64,000 nucleotides of DNA. Origin: Sulfurospirillum sp. UBA2217 (lineage in GTDB: Bacteria > Campylobacterota > Campylobacteria > Campylobacterales > Sulfurospirillaceae). The DNA lies in contig DCUJ01000009.1 in the NCBI GenBank assembly GCA_002328495.1, positions 1 through 64,000 of the forward strand, in the 5' to 3' direction. The translations under genes and the position numbers were made by a program. Every line of letters begins with the position of its first letter. The stretch's first letter is position 1. Below the pieces are notes generated by a model. That model made no database searches. It was not told the DNA's origin and was given only the letters and a program-made list of their open reading frames with translations. Of this stretch, positions 1 through 8,594 are shown one piece after another.

Positions 1-70
1 CCGTGATGGATTCGAACCATCGACCACCTCCTTAAAAGGGAGATGCTCTACCTGCTGAGCTAACGAGTCA
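1..70 (-). tRNA. tRNA-Lys (UUU), 3' end cut by window edge
   Basis: Read on the minus strand, the sequence folds as a tRNA. The 5' acceptor strand TGACTCG is followed by TA, a D stem GCTC/GAGC, and an anticodon stem TCTCC/GGAGG enclosing the loop CTTTTAA, so the anticodon is TTT (Lys). The T arm TGGTTCGAATCCA is complete. The last acceptor bases and any encoded CCA lie beyond position 1. The gene is about 60 bp upstream of cinA in the same direction. Confidence 0.95.
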
Positions 71-133
71 CACTCTTTTCTCGTAATGAGGCTGAAATTA
101 TAGAGAAAAAAATTTCATTTGTCAAGACAAAAT

Positions 134-1231
134 TTAACTTTTTAGAAAAACTTCTTCACCTACATGTAAAAGAAGCTTCAAAGCATGGTACGCGCTTTGC
201 ATCTGAATGTACTCACGATCACCTTCTAAGAGGAGTCTTTCTATCTGGACGACACCTTCTTTGGTGCGTGCGCCTACAAAAACTGTACCGACAGGTTTTT
301 CAAGCGTTCCGCCATTGGGACCCGCAATCCCACTGGTAGCAATGGCAAAATCAGAGAGGCTAGCATTTAAAACACCCTCAAGCATTTCGCGGACACACAA
401 CTCACTCACAGCACCAAAACGCTCCAAAGTATCGTGATTGACACCCAACCACGACTCTTTAATCTCATTAGCATAGCTCACAAGACCACCTTTAAATACA
501 GCAGAAACGCCTGATTTTTTAGTGAGCATGGAAGCGATAAGCCCTCCTGTACAACTCTCGGCGATGCTAAGTGTCTTTCCATGTTTTTCTAAACATGCAA
601 CGATATGTTCAATAACATCGGGATGGTTGATCACTTTTTGAGGCAGAAGCGATGTGGCTGCTTTGAAAAAGCTCTCGATATTGCCGTATTTATTGGATAT
701 GGCTTCGATAAGTATCCAGCCATCAATAAGTCTGGTTGGGGTGATTTTGATTTCATAGTTTTGGGCAAGGGGTTCTAGTAAAATTTTTAAAGAATCTTCA
801 TCCAAATTGATGACAGAAAAAAGGGTTGCATGGTGTGATTTTTCTATCAAAAGTGCTGGAAGTGCTTTGATTTCATTGGCTTTAATCACATTAATGACTT
901 TGCCCTGACGTTCTAAAAGGTAACTGCTTTCTTGAAAACGCAGTGCTTTTGAGGGAATGAGCATTCCTTCTTTAAGCTCCAAGGACTCTTCTCCAAGGGT
1001 TGCGAGTACTTTATTAATAAGGTTAAAACTATCGGTTGAGGTTACAATGACAATTTGATCGGCGTGTGCAATCGCCTCTTCAAGAACAAAAAAGAGGTCT
1101 TTGTCATTTTTATCGATGTAAACGGTTTGGTCGGGCAGGTCAATAGTCTCTTTGATGGAGGCATGAATGTAATTTAAAAATGGAGCGTTGTAACGAAGGG
1201 ATTTTCCCACAACGACGAGGGAGCTTTTCAT
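134..1231 (-). CDS. cinA: CinA-family protein, nicotinamide-nucleotide amidase domain
   Basis: The protein has 365 residues. The C-terminal ~160 residues are a clear CinA/PncC domain: SIAESCTGG carries the catalytic Ser, followed by SYANEIKESWLGV and ATSGIAGPNGG. This domain deamidates nicotinamide mononucleotide in pyridine nucleotide salvage. The N-terminal ~200 residues are much less like the usual MoCF/ADP-ribose pyrophosphatase half and the protein is shorter than full CinA (about 410-430 residues), so only the amidase role is supported. It is divergent from ileS. A copy of the TACATGTA palindrome lies near its 3' end and encodes LHV. Confidence 0.88.
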   Translation of the reverse strand: MKSSLVVVGKSLRYNAPFLNYIHASIKETIDLPDQTVYIDKNDKDLFFVLEEAIAHADQIVIVTSTDSFNLINKVLATLGEESLELKEGMLIPSKALRFQESSYLLERQGKVINVIKANEIKALPALLIEKSHHATLFSVINLDEDSLKILLEPLAQNYEIKITPTRLIDGWILIEAISNKYGNIESFFKAATSLLPQKVINHPDVIEHIVACLEKHGKTLSIAESCTGGLIASMLTKKSGVSAVFKGGLVSYANEIKESWLGVNHDTLERFGAVSELCVREMLEGVLNASLSDFAIATSGIAGPNGGTLEKPVGTVFVGARTKEGVVQIERLLLEGDREYIQMQSAYHALKLLLHVGEEVFLKS

Positions 1232-1294
1232 GAAAGTGCCTTTTTGTTTTTATCGTGCCATTATATCGTAAGTGCTTCTTAAATCGTTTTTCGA

Positions 1295-1300
1295 TACAAT
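1295..1300 (+). promoter_or_regulatory. Probable ileS -10 element
   Basis: TACAAT lies 36 bp before the ileS ATG in the cinA/ileS divergent gap. A palindrome copy (1317-1324) falls between it and the Shine-Dalgarno sequence, so it would be in the 5' leader. The assignment rests on motif and position only. Confidence 0.45.
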
Positions 1301-1336
1301 CTTCCATTTTAATGCTTACATGTAAAGAGAGAATTG

Positions 1337-4099
1337 ATGGATTATAAAGAGACTTTATTGTTACCACAAACGGATTTTCCAATGCGGGGAAACCTCCCTC
1401 AAAATGAGCCTGCACGCTATACCAAATGGTTTTCCAAAGAGAGCAATGCTTATGCACAAATGATTGAAAATCGCAAAGATGCCCCTCGAACATTTATTTT
1501 ACATGATGGTCCTCCGTATGCTAATGGACATATTCACATTGGTCATGCACTCAATAAAGTCCTCAAAGATATTATCGTTAAAACCCACTACTTTTTTGGT
1601 GAGAAAGTGCGTTATGTCCCCGGTTGGGATTGTCATGGATTGCCTATTGAGCAACAAGTGGAGAAAAATCTTGGCAAAGAGAAAAAAGACGCATTGCCAA
1701 AGAGTAAAATCAGAGAATTGTGTCGTGAACATGCGCGCAAATTTATTGATATTCAACGTGAAGAGTTCAAATCTTTAGGTGTTATTGGCGATTGGGACAA
1801 TCCGTATATGACGATGAAATTTAAGTTCGAAGCGGACATCTACCGTGCTTTATGTGGCGTAGCCGATAAAGGTCTTTTGGTTGAGCGAAGCAAGCCTGTG
1901 TATTGGTCATGGGCAGCGAGAAGTGCACTTGCTGAAGCAGAAGTTGAGTATGAAGACAAAGAAGATTATTCTATCTTTGTGGCGTTTGCACTGGATGATG
2001 CAGCTAAAGCAAAATTAGAGTTTAGCGGTGATGCGTCGGTCATTATCTGGACAACCACACCGTGGACATTGCCAGCAAACGTTGGAATTTCGTTTAGTCC
2101 TGAAGAAAATTATGTGCTTACCAGCGATGGTTTTATTGTGGCTGAGCCTTTACATAGTAAGCTCTTAGAGCAAGGCGTAGTGAAAGGGGAAGTGGTTAAA
2201 ACCTTTAACGCCAGTGTACTTGAAAACAGTTTTGCGATTAATCCACTTAATGGCAGAAAATCCCAACTGCTTTTAGGTTCACACGTCACGATGGATGGTG
2301 GAAGCGGTTGTGTTCACACCGCTCCAGGTCATGGTGATGATGACTACAAAGTGGGACTTAAATACAACCTTGAGGTGATAATGCCCGTCGATGAGCGTGG
2401 CTGTTACGATGAGAGCGTTGTGCATTTAGGGCTTTTACCTGAGCCTATATCGTTTGTAGGTGAGCATATTTTCAAATGCAATGAGCGTATTTTAGAGCTT
2501 TTAGGAACTTCACTTTTAAAATGCTCCAAGTTTACGCACTCGTATCCGTTTTGTTGGCGAACCCATCAGCCAGTGATTTATCGTGCGACCAAGCAGTGGT
2601 TTGTGGCGATGGATGAAGCGGTTGGAAGTCGCAAAAGCCTTCGAGAAATGGCGATGAACGAAATCAACAAAGTGCGTTTTTACCCAAAATCGGGTATCAA
2701 TCGTTTAGGTTCGATGATTGAAAATCGTCCTGATTGGTGTATCTCTCGTCAGCGTGATTGGGGTGTGCCGATAGCGTTTTTTAGAGACAAGCGTAATGGC
2801 AAGCCAATTTTTGATGCAAAAGTGGTTGAGCATGTCGCGAACATTTTTGAAGAAAAAGGTGCCGATGCGTGGTGGGATTTAGAAGTTGCTGACTTGCTTG
2901 TTCCAAACAGCGGCTATGAGCCAGAGCATTTAGAAAAAGTGATGGACATCTTAGATGTGTGGTTTGATAGTGGAAGCACATGGAAAGCCGTTTTAGAATC
3001 ACCTGAATACGACTCAGGTGCGTACCCAGCGTCGATGTACCTAGAGGGAAGTGATCAACACAGAGGTTGGTTCCAAAGCTCACTGTTGGTAAGTACCGCC
3101 AATAATGGCATCGCACCGTATGGAAAAATCCTCACCCATGGCTTTACCGTCGATGAAAAAGGCGAGAAGATGAGCAAATCAAAGGGTAATGTTGTAGCCC
3201 CTAATGATATTGCTAAGAGCCACGGTGTTGAAATCTTACGCCTGTGGGTAGGAACGAGCGAATACACAACCGATCTTAAAATCAGTGAAAATATCTTAAA
3301 ACAAATCAGCGAGCAGTACCGAAAAATCAGAAACACGTTTCGCTTTTTGTTGGCAAATGTCAATGACCTAGAAACCATTATGCCTGTTTCACAAATGGGC
3401 TCACTCGATAAGTGGGTGCTTAAACACGCAAAAGGTGTGTTTGACGAAGCAGAAGCTTATTTTAGAGAATATGAATTTTCCAAAGGCTTTGCGCTTCTTA
3501 ATCACTTTATTGCCGTGGAACTTAGTGGTATTTATCTTGATATCTCTAAAGACAGACTCTATTGTAATGGCAAAAATGATGACCTTAGACTTTCCGCTCA
3601 AAGTGCTATGGCACTCATTGCACAAAAATTGATGGCGTTGATGGCGCCAACATTGACCTATACCATTGATGAGATGATGGAGTATGCTCCTAAAATCATC
3701 ACAGGTGAAGCAAAAAATGTGTTTGATTTACTCTATACACCATTACCTGAAATTGCGGTAGATTTTGATGAAGTCTATATGATGAGTGCACGTGAGAAGT
3801 TTTTTGAAATCGTTGATGGACTTAAAAAAGAAAAAATCATCAAATCAACCTTAGAATTGGTTATTCAAACCAAATCAGAAAAAATTGCTTCTTTGGAAAA
3901 AGTCGATGCAGAAGATTGGTTTACGGTTTCTAAAGTTTTACAGCACGATGAAGAGGGTGAACTTGGCGTATTTGACGTGGAAGGCGATGCGTTTAAAATT
4001 TTAAAAGCCGCCAAATGCAAATGCCCACGTTGCTGGAAATACCGCTCAAAAAGTGAAGAAGATTTATGCCACCGATGTAATGAGGCACTCCATGCTTGA
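1337..4099 (+). CDS. ileS: Isoleucyl-tRNA synthetase
   Basis: This class I aminoacyl-tRNA synthetase charges tRNA-Ile with isoleucine in the cytoplasm. Visible signatures are PPYANGHIHIGH near residues 59-70 (HIGH motif), the WTTTPWTLPANV editing-domain segment, and GEKMSKSKGN around residue 612 (KMSKS motif). A C-terminal zinc site CKCPRCWKYR...CHRC follows in the last 30 residues. Length, 920 residues, is normal for bacterial IleRS. A TTG at 1334 is also in frame, but the ATG at 1337 follows the AGAGAG ribosome site and is preferred. It heads a run of plus-strand genes, ileS-small ORF-gatA. Confidence 0.97.
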   Translation: MDYKETLLLPQTDFPMRGNLPQNEPARYTKWFSKESNAYAQMIENRKDAPRTFILHDGPPYANGHIHIGHALNKVLKDIIVKTHYFFGEKVRYVPGWDCHGLPIEQQVEKNLGKEKKDALPKSKIRELCREHARKFIDIQREEFKSLGVIGDWDNPYMTMKFKFEADIYRALCGVADKGLLVERSKPVYWSWAARSALAEAEVEYEDKEDYSIFVAFALDDAAKAKLEFSGDASVIIWTTTPWTLPANVGISFSPEENYVLTSDGFIVAEPLHSKLLEQGVVKGEVVKTFNASVLENSFAINPLNGRKSQLLLGSHVTMDGGSGCVHTAPGHGDDDYKVGLKYNLEVIMPVDERGCYDESVVHLGLLPEPISFVGEHIFKCNERILELLGTSLLKCSKFTHSYPFCWRTHQPVIYRATKQWFVAMDEAVGSRKSLREMAMNEINKVRFYPKSGINRLGSMIENRPDWCISRQRDWGVPIAFFRDKRNGKPIFDAKVVEHVANIFEEKGADAWWDLEVADLLVPNSGYEPEHLEKVMDILDVWFDSGSTWKAVLESPEYDSGAYPASMYLEGSDQHRGWFQSSLLVSTANNGIAPYGKILTHGFTVDEKGEKMSKSKGNVVAPNDIAKSHGVEILRLWVGTSEYTTDLKISENILKQISEQYRKIRNTFRFLLANVNDLETIMPVSQMGSLDKWVLKHAKGVFDEAEAYFREYEFSKGFALLNHFIAVELSGIYLDISKDRLYCNGKNDDLRLSAQSAMALIAQKLMALMAPTLTYTIDEMMEYAPKIITGEAKNVFDLLYTPLPEIAVDFDEVYMMSAREKFFEIVDGLKKEKIIKSTLELVIQTKSEKIASLEKVDAEDWFTVSKVLQHDEEGELGVFDVEGDAFKILKAAKCKCPRCWKYRSKSEEDLCHRCNEALHA

Positions 4100-4220
4100 T
4101 ATGAGCCAACCCATTAGTCTCACGTTTGTCTTTAGTACGGTTGGGGCTATTTTTACGGTGATTGGTGTGTGTGTTTATTTGGTTAATCAACGAACGAAAA
4201 TGTTAAAGGATAAACATTGA
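4092..4220 (+). CDS. Small single-pass membrane protein, 42 residues
   Basis: A short frame overlaps the ileS end by 8 bp and the gatA TTG start by 4 bp. It reads MLDMSQPISLTFVFSTVG then AIFTVIGVCVYLVNQ and ends RTKMLKDKH. Residues about 10-31 form one hydrophobic helix followed by a basic tail, an N-out/C-in pattern. Translation could begin at the ATG at 4092 or the one at 4101. The exact overlaps on both sides and the membrane-like composition argue for a real coupled gene; I recall a small membrane ORF at the same place in Campylobacter jejuni. Function unknown. Confidence 0.65.
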   Translation: MLDMSQPISLTFVFSTVGAIFTVIGVCVYLVNQRTKMLKDKH

Positions 4221-5572
4221 TTACCTTAAAAGAGGCATTGAAACTACCCAAAGATGCCATCAAGGAAATACGAGACGATTTAAAGAAACAAATTGAAGCA
4301 TCGCGAAGTTTAGGTGCGTATGTCGAACAGTTTACATGTAAACCCATTTCCGAATACGGCGAGGGCATTCCTATTGCCTTGAAAGATAATATCCAAGTCA
4401 ATGGCTGGGAAGTAACGAGCGGTTCAAACATCCTTCAAGGCTACGTTGCTCCTTACAACGCAACCGTTGTCACCAATATGCTTCGTCATGGGCTCTCTCC
4501 TTTTGGTCGTACCAATATGGACGAGTTTGCGATGGGGAGTTCTACTGAGTCATCCTTTTACGGAAGAACCTTAAACCCGCACAATCCAAAATGCGTCCCC
4601 GGTGGCAGCAGTGGTGGAAGTGCGGCGGCGGTTGCGGCAGGCATTGCGATTGCGGCACTTGGAAGTGACACGGGTGGAAGTATCCGTCAGCCAGCGGCGT
4701 TTTGTGGTTGCGTAGGACTCAAACCGACTTATGGCAAAGTGAGTCGTTATGGTTTGGGTGCGTATTCGAGTTCACTGGATCAAATTGGACCTATTACGCA
4801 AAACGTTGAAGATGCGGCGATTTTGTATGACATTATCGCAGGACATGAGCCAAAAGACTCAACCAGTGCAAATGTTGCACATCAAAGTGTGGCAGACAAA
4901 CTCGACCCCAATCGTAAAATGACCATTGCGGTGATTGAAAATTATCTGAATGAAGCCAGTGTTGATGTGAGAGCCAAAATGGTGGAAGGTATTCGTGCAC
5001 TTGAAGATGCAGGACACACCATTATTTACCGTAACTTTATCAATTCAAAATATGACATCGCAACGTACTATGTTATCGCAACCGCAGAAGCGAGTGCGAA
5101 TTTAAGCCGATACGATGGTGTTCGTTATGGTAATCGCCAAAGCAATGAAAACCTCAAAGAGATGTTCATTCAAAGCAGGAGCCTTGGTTTTGGCGAAGAG
5201 GTCAAACGTCGAATTTTGCTGGGGACGTTTGTTTTAAGCAGCGGCTATTACGATGCGTATTATATCAAAGCACAAAAGGCACGTCATTTTATCAAAGCAC
5301 AATACGAAGCGGTCTTTAACGAAGCGGATTTGATTTTTACACCCGTGACGCCAACGACCGCATTTGAATTTGGTTCAAAAGCAGATCCCCTTGAAATGTA
5401 TTTAAGTGATATTTATACCATTTCCCTCAACCTCGCAGGGCTTCCTGGTATTTCTGTTCCTTTGGGGATGGACAGTAAAGGGCTTCCTGTTGGTGGACAA
5501 CTTATAGGTAAAGCATACGGTGAGCAAACACTCTTAGATGGCGCACTCAGTTTAGAGCGTGCATTACGTTAA
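4217..5572 (+). CDS. gatA: Glutamyl-tRNA(Gln) amidotransferase subunit A
   Basis: GatA is the glutaminase of the GatCAB complex, which converts misacylated Glu-tRNA(Gln) (and Asp-tRNA(Asn)) to the correct amide. The amidase signature is complete: Lys56 in PIALKDN, Ser131 in PGGSSGGSAAAVAAG and nucleophile Ser155 in SDTGGSIRQPA. Length, 451 residues, is slightly short of the usual 470-490. The start is TTG, 6 bp after AAAGGA and overlapping the small membrane ORF by 4 bp. gatB and gatC are not in the window. One palindrome copy encodes FTCK near residue 40. Confidence 0.95.
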   Translation: MITLKEALKLPKDAIKEIRDDLKKQIEASRSLGAYVEQFTCKPISEYGEGIPIALKDNIQVNGWEVTSGSNILQGYVAPYNATVVTNMLRHGLSPFGRTNMDEFAMGSSTESSFYGRTLNPHNPKCVPGGSSGGSAAAVAAGIAIAALGSDTGGSIRQPAAFCGCVGLKPTYGKVSRYGLGAYSSSLDQIGPITQNVEDAAILYDIIAGHEPKDSTSANVAHQSVADKLDPNRKMTIAVIENYLNEASVDVRAKMVEGIRALEDAGHTIIYRNFINSKYDIATYYVIATAEASANLSRYDGVRYGNRQSNENLKEMFIQSRSLGFGEEVKRRILLGTFVLSSGYYDAYYIKAQKARHFIKAQYEAVFNEADLIFTPVTPTTAFEFGSKADPLEMYLSDIYTISLNLAGLPGISVPLGMDSKGLPVGGQLIGKAYGEQTLLDGALSLERALR

Positions 5573-5581
5573 TGAAATTCT

Positions 5582-5649
5582 GCCAACATTGTTGGCTAGC
5601 TTTAGCGCCCTAGTGGCTAACGTAGTCAAAAGAGCTTTGCTTTTTTGAC
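5582..5649 (+). other. Three consecutive stem-loops in the gatA-guaB gap
   Basis: Within 68 bp there are three inverted repeats. GCCAAC/GTTGGC (5582-5587/5591-5596) has a 3-nt loop. TTAGC/GCTAA spans 5602-5606 and 5616-5620. GTCAAAA/TTTTGAC spans 5625-5631 and 5643-5649. The last has a T-rich 3' arm but no T-run beyond it. They could be a gatA terminator or a structured guaB leader; the sequence alone does not decide. Confidence 0.5.
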
Positions 5650-5672
5650 GTGTAAAATATAAAAGGAAGACA

Positions 5673-7121
5673 ATGAAGATTAGAAAAAGAGCATTAACTT
5701 TTGAAGACGTTTTATTAGTACCTAAATATTCAGACATTTTGCCCAAAGAAGTGGATGTCAAAACCAAATTAACTAAAAATATCACACTCAATATCCCACT
5801 GATTTCAGCGGCGATGGATACGGTCACCGAACACCGTGCGGCGATTATGATGGCAAGACTTGGGGGCATTGGGATTATTCATAAAAATATGGACATTGAA
5901 TCTCAAGTGCGTGAAATTCGTCGTGTGAAGAAAAGTGAGAGCGGCATTATTATTGACCCTGTCTCTATTTTGGCGGATGCAACACTGAAAGAAGCCCTTG
6001 TGATTATGTCAGAGTACCGCATTTCAGGTGTTCCTGTTATTGATCATGACAATAAACTCATCGGTATTTTAACCAATCGTGATTTACGTTTTGAAAATGA
6101 CTACTCTAAAAAAGTCGAAGAATTGATGACCAAAATGCCTTTGATTACGGTCAAAAAAGGCACAACCCTTGATGATGCCGAAGCTATTTTTAGAACCAAT
6201 AAAGTTGAAAAACTCCCCGTTGTAGATGAGGACAATCGTCTAGCTGGGCTCATTACCATCAAAGATTTGAAAAAACGTCAAGAATACCCTAATGCCAATA
6301 AAGACAGTTTTGGAAGATTGCGTGTGGGTGCGGCGATTGGTGTGGGGCAATTAGAGCGTGCTCGTGCGTTGGTTGAGGCGGGTGTGGACGTGTTGGTTTT
6401 GGACTCCGCACACGGGCATTCTAAGGGAATTATTGACACGGTAAAAATGATTAAAAAAGAGCTTGAAGTGGATATTATCGCGGGAAATATTGCTACCTCG
6501 GAAGCAGCACTCGCCCTTGTTGAAGCTGGGGTTGATGGCATTAAAGTGGGCATAGGCCCTGGAAGTATTTGTACGACACGTATCGTCTCAGGTGTGGGTG
6601 TTCCTCAAATCTCAGCGATTGAGGAGTGTTCGGATGTGGGCAGACAATACGGTGTGCCTGTGATTGCCGATGGTGGTATAAAATATTCAGGCGACTTTGC
6701 CAAAGCCTTAGCCGTGGGTGCACAAAGTGTTATGATAGGAAGTTTATTGGCGGGGACTGATGAGAGTCCTGGTGAAGTGATCACCTATCAAGGACGTCAA
6801 TACAAAACCTATCGTGGTATGGGAAGCATTGGGGCGATGACTAAGGGAAGTAGTGATCGTTATTTCCAAGAAGGAACGGCGTCGGATAAACTCGTGCCTG
6901 AGGGCATCGAAGGACGTGTGCCACACTCTGGTTCTATCAAAGATGTTATTTTCCAACTTATCGGCGGTTTGAGGTCGTCGATGGGGTATGTCGGCGCACG
7001 TGATATTTTGGATTATCAAGAAAGAGCAGAATTTGTAGAAATCACGAGTGCTGGGCTTAAAGAGAGCCACGTGCATGATGTTATCATTACGCACGAAGCA
7101 CCAAACTATCGCGTCAATTAA
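5673..7121 (+). CDS. guaB: IMP dehydrogenase
   Basis: This enzyme oxidises IMP to XMP with NAD, the committed step of guanine nucleotide synthesis. The 482-residue protein starts KIRKRALTFEDVLLVPKYS. Two CBS modules fall between about residues 95 and 205 (YRISGVPVIDHDNKLIGILTNRDL and KVEKLPVVDEDNRLAGLITIKDL), and the catalytic loop GPGSICTTRIVSG has its Cys near residue 300. The flap region follows (YRGMGSIGAM). AAGGA precedes the ATG. A TAAAAT at 5653-5658 could be its own -10 after the stem-loop cluster. Confidence 0.97.
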   Translation: MKIRKRALTFEDVLLVPKYSDILPKEVDVKTKLTKNITLNIPLISAAMDTVTEHRAAIMMARLGGIGIIHKNMDIESQVREIRRVKKSESGIIIDPVSILADATLKEALVIMSEYRISGVPVIDHDNKLIGILTNRDLRFENDYSKKVEELMTKMPLITVKKGTTLDDAEAIFRTNKVEKLPVVDEDNRLAGLITIKDLKKRQEYPNANKDSFGRLRVGAAIGVGQLERARALVEAGVDVLVLDSAHGHSKGIIDTVKMIKKELEVDIIAGNIATSEAALALVEAGVDGIKVGIGPGSICTTRIVSGVGVPQISAIEECSDVGRQYGVPVIADGGIKYSGDFAKALAVGAQSVMIGSLLAGTDESPGEVITYQGRQYKTYRGMGSIGAMTKGSSDRYFQEGTASDKLVPEGIEGRVPHSGSIKDVIFQLIGGLRSSMGYVGARDILDYQERAEFVEITSAGLKESHVHDVIITHEAPNYRVN

Positions 7122-7135
7122 TGATAAGCGAAGGG

Positions 7136-7226
7136 GTACTCTTTTGGAAACAATTTGAGCCGAAGGGTCGAAGCTGAAAGCTTCGGGGAACCCATCGTGT
7201 CTCAACTCTTGTTGGAAAAAGAGTAC
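7136..7226 (+). promoter_or_regulatory. Long structured leader upstream of metX, candidate cis-regulatory RNA
   Basis: A 91-nt segment folds on itself almost end to end. The 10-bp closing stem GTACTCTTTT/AAAAGAGTAC (7136-7145/7217-7226) is followed by a symmetric GGA/GGA internal loop. Then come AACAA/TTGTT (7149-7153/7209-7213), TTGAG/CTCAA (7155-7159/7201-7205), CGA/TCG (7161-7163/7195-7197), GGGT/ACCC (7165-7168/7190-7193) and the apical CGAAGCT-gaa-AGCTTCG (7169-7185). No T-run follows, so it is not a simple terminator. It ends 39 bp before the metX start. I could not match it to a known riboswitch class. Confidence 0.5.
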
Positions 7227-7265
7227 ACCGTAGCTTCTTACATGTAGATGTAAATAAGGACATAT

Positions 7266-8375
7266 GTGAAAATTCAAACGGCTGTTGCTCATTTTGATGA
7301 ACCGCTTTATTTAGAAAGCGGGCGTATCTTAGAATCGTACGATTTGAAGTATGAAACGTATGGTGAATTAAATGCGGCAAAAGACAATACCATTGTTGTC
7401 TTTCATGCCCTCACAGGAAGCCATCATGCCGCAGGTCGTTATGAGGGCGATACCAAAGTAGGGTGGTGGGACCCGCTCATCGGGGATGGAAAAATCGTTG
7501 ATACGACCCACTATTTTGTCATTTGTGTGAATGTTCTTGGCAGTTGTTTTGGCTCAACTTCTCCCATGAGCATCAACCCTAAAACCAAAGAAGCACTCCG
7601 CCTTAAATTCCCTGTTTTGACGATTAGCGATATGGTACGTTCGCAAATGAATTTGTTTAAACGCTTAGGCATTGAGAGTGCACATGCGATAATAGGCGGT
7701 TCGATGGGCGGTATGCAAGCGCTGTGTATGGCGGTTGAGTTTCCCTCGTTTGTAAAGCGAGCGATTTTATTGGCCACCACATACGCAACAGGCCCTTGGG
7801 CGATTGCGTTTAATAAATTGGCGATGGAAGGCATCAAAAACGACCCTCGTTTTCATGACGGAAATTACGACCCAAATGATTTTGAAGAAGAGGGATTGCT
7901 TAGTTTTGCCATCGGACGAATGGCGGGGCATATCAGCTTTTTAAGCCCGCACTCGATGAACAAGAAATTTGGTCGAAATTACGTGGAAACCGACGGTTTG
8001 TATGAACTTTTTGGGCGTTTTCAGGTTGAAAAATATATGGAATACAACGGACACAGTTTTGCAAAAAGATTTGATCCTTTGAGTTACTTGTACATCATTA
8101 AAGCGATGAATATTTTTGATGCCACACGCAATTATGACTCCTTAGAAGACTCGTTGAAATTTATCAAAGCGAAACTCACCCTTATTGCGTTTCAAGGCGA
8201 TTGTCTTTTTATGCCAGAAGAGATGGAGACCATCAAGACGACTATGGAAAATATGGGGCGGGGTGATAGGGTGGATTATGCGTGCATTGACAGTCACTAT
8301 GGGCATGATGCTTTTTTGGTGGAGTATGATAAATTTGATTTTTACATTAAAAAAGCATTAGAAGCGAAGGTATAA
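7266..8375 (+). CDS. metX: Homoserine O-acetyltransferase
   Basis: This alpha/beta-hydrolase-fold enzyme transfers acetyl from acetyl-CoA to homoserine at the entry to methionine synthesis. The 369-residue protein shows the N-terminal YETYGELNAAKDNTI and HALTGSHHAAG, the nucleophile elbow GGSMGGMQAL near residue 146, and the C-terminal catalytic His in DSHYGHDAFLVE. The start is GTG after AAGGAC; the ATG two bases upstream runs straight into TGA and is not used. A structured leader and a palindrome copy (7239-7246) precede it, suggesting independent regulation from guaB. Confidence 0.93.
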   Translation: MKIQTAVAHFDEPLYLESGRILESYDLKYETYGELNAAKDNTIVVFHALTGSHHAAGRYEGDTKVGWWDPLIGDGKIVDTTHYFVICVNVLGSCFGSTSPMSINPKTKEALRLKFPVLTISDMVRSQMNLFKRLGIESAHAIIGGSMGGMQALCMAVEFPSFVKRAILLATTYATGPWAIAFNKLAMEGIKNDPRFHDGNYDPNDFEEEGLLSFAIGRMAGHISFLSPHSMNKKFGRNYVETDGLYELFGRFQVEKYMEYNGHSFAKRFDPLSYLYIIKAMNIFDATRNYDSLEDSLKFIKAKLTLIAFQGDCLFMPEEMETIKTTMENMGRGDRVDYACIDSHYGHDAFLVEYDKFDFYIKKALEAKV

Positions 8376-8390
8376 AAAGAGGGAAACACA

Positions 8391-8594
8391 ATGAAAAAAG
8401 ACGAAGAGAGTTTTGAACAAAAGTTAGAAAAAGCCAAAGCGATTTTAGAAAACCTCTCGAACCCTGAGCTCTCTTTGGCGGATGGAATGAAGCAGTACCA
8501 AGAGGGAATTGGTGTCTTGAAAGAGGCAACAAAAATGATAGAAGAAGCAAAGTTAGAGTACACCAAACTTCAAATGAGTGAGGAAAACAGATGA
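8391..8594 (+). CDS. xseB: Exodeoxyribonuclease VII small subunit
   Basis: This 67-residue helical protein has the family core SFEQKLEKAKAILENLSN, PELSLADGMKQYQEG and IEEAKLEYTKL. XseB wraps the XseA catalytic subunit of exonuclease VII, which degrades single-stranded DNA. Length is typical (60-85 residues). GAGGGAAA precedes the ATG, and the stop overlaps the next start (ATGA). xseA is not in the window. Confidence 0.9.
   Translation: MKKDEESFEQKLEKAKAILENLSNPELSLADGMKQYQEGIGVLKEATKMIEEAKLEYTKLQMSEENR

Noticed and set aside
5625..5649. Simple intrinsic terminator after gatA
   Set aside because: The stem is AT-rich and its T-run is inside the stem, so termination is not assured. It is reported as part of the stem-loop cluster instead.
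6744..7292. Antisense open frame of 182 codons over the guaB end, the metX leader and the metX start
   Set aside because: It mirrors guaB codons, then runs through the stem-loop leader. It has no ribosome site and no recognisable protein features, so it is a shadow of the real genes.
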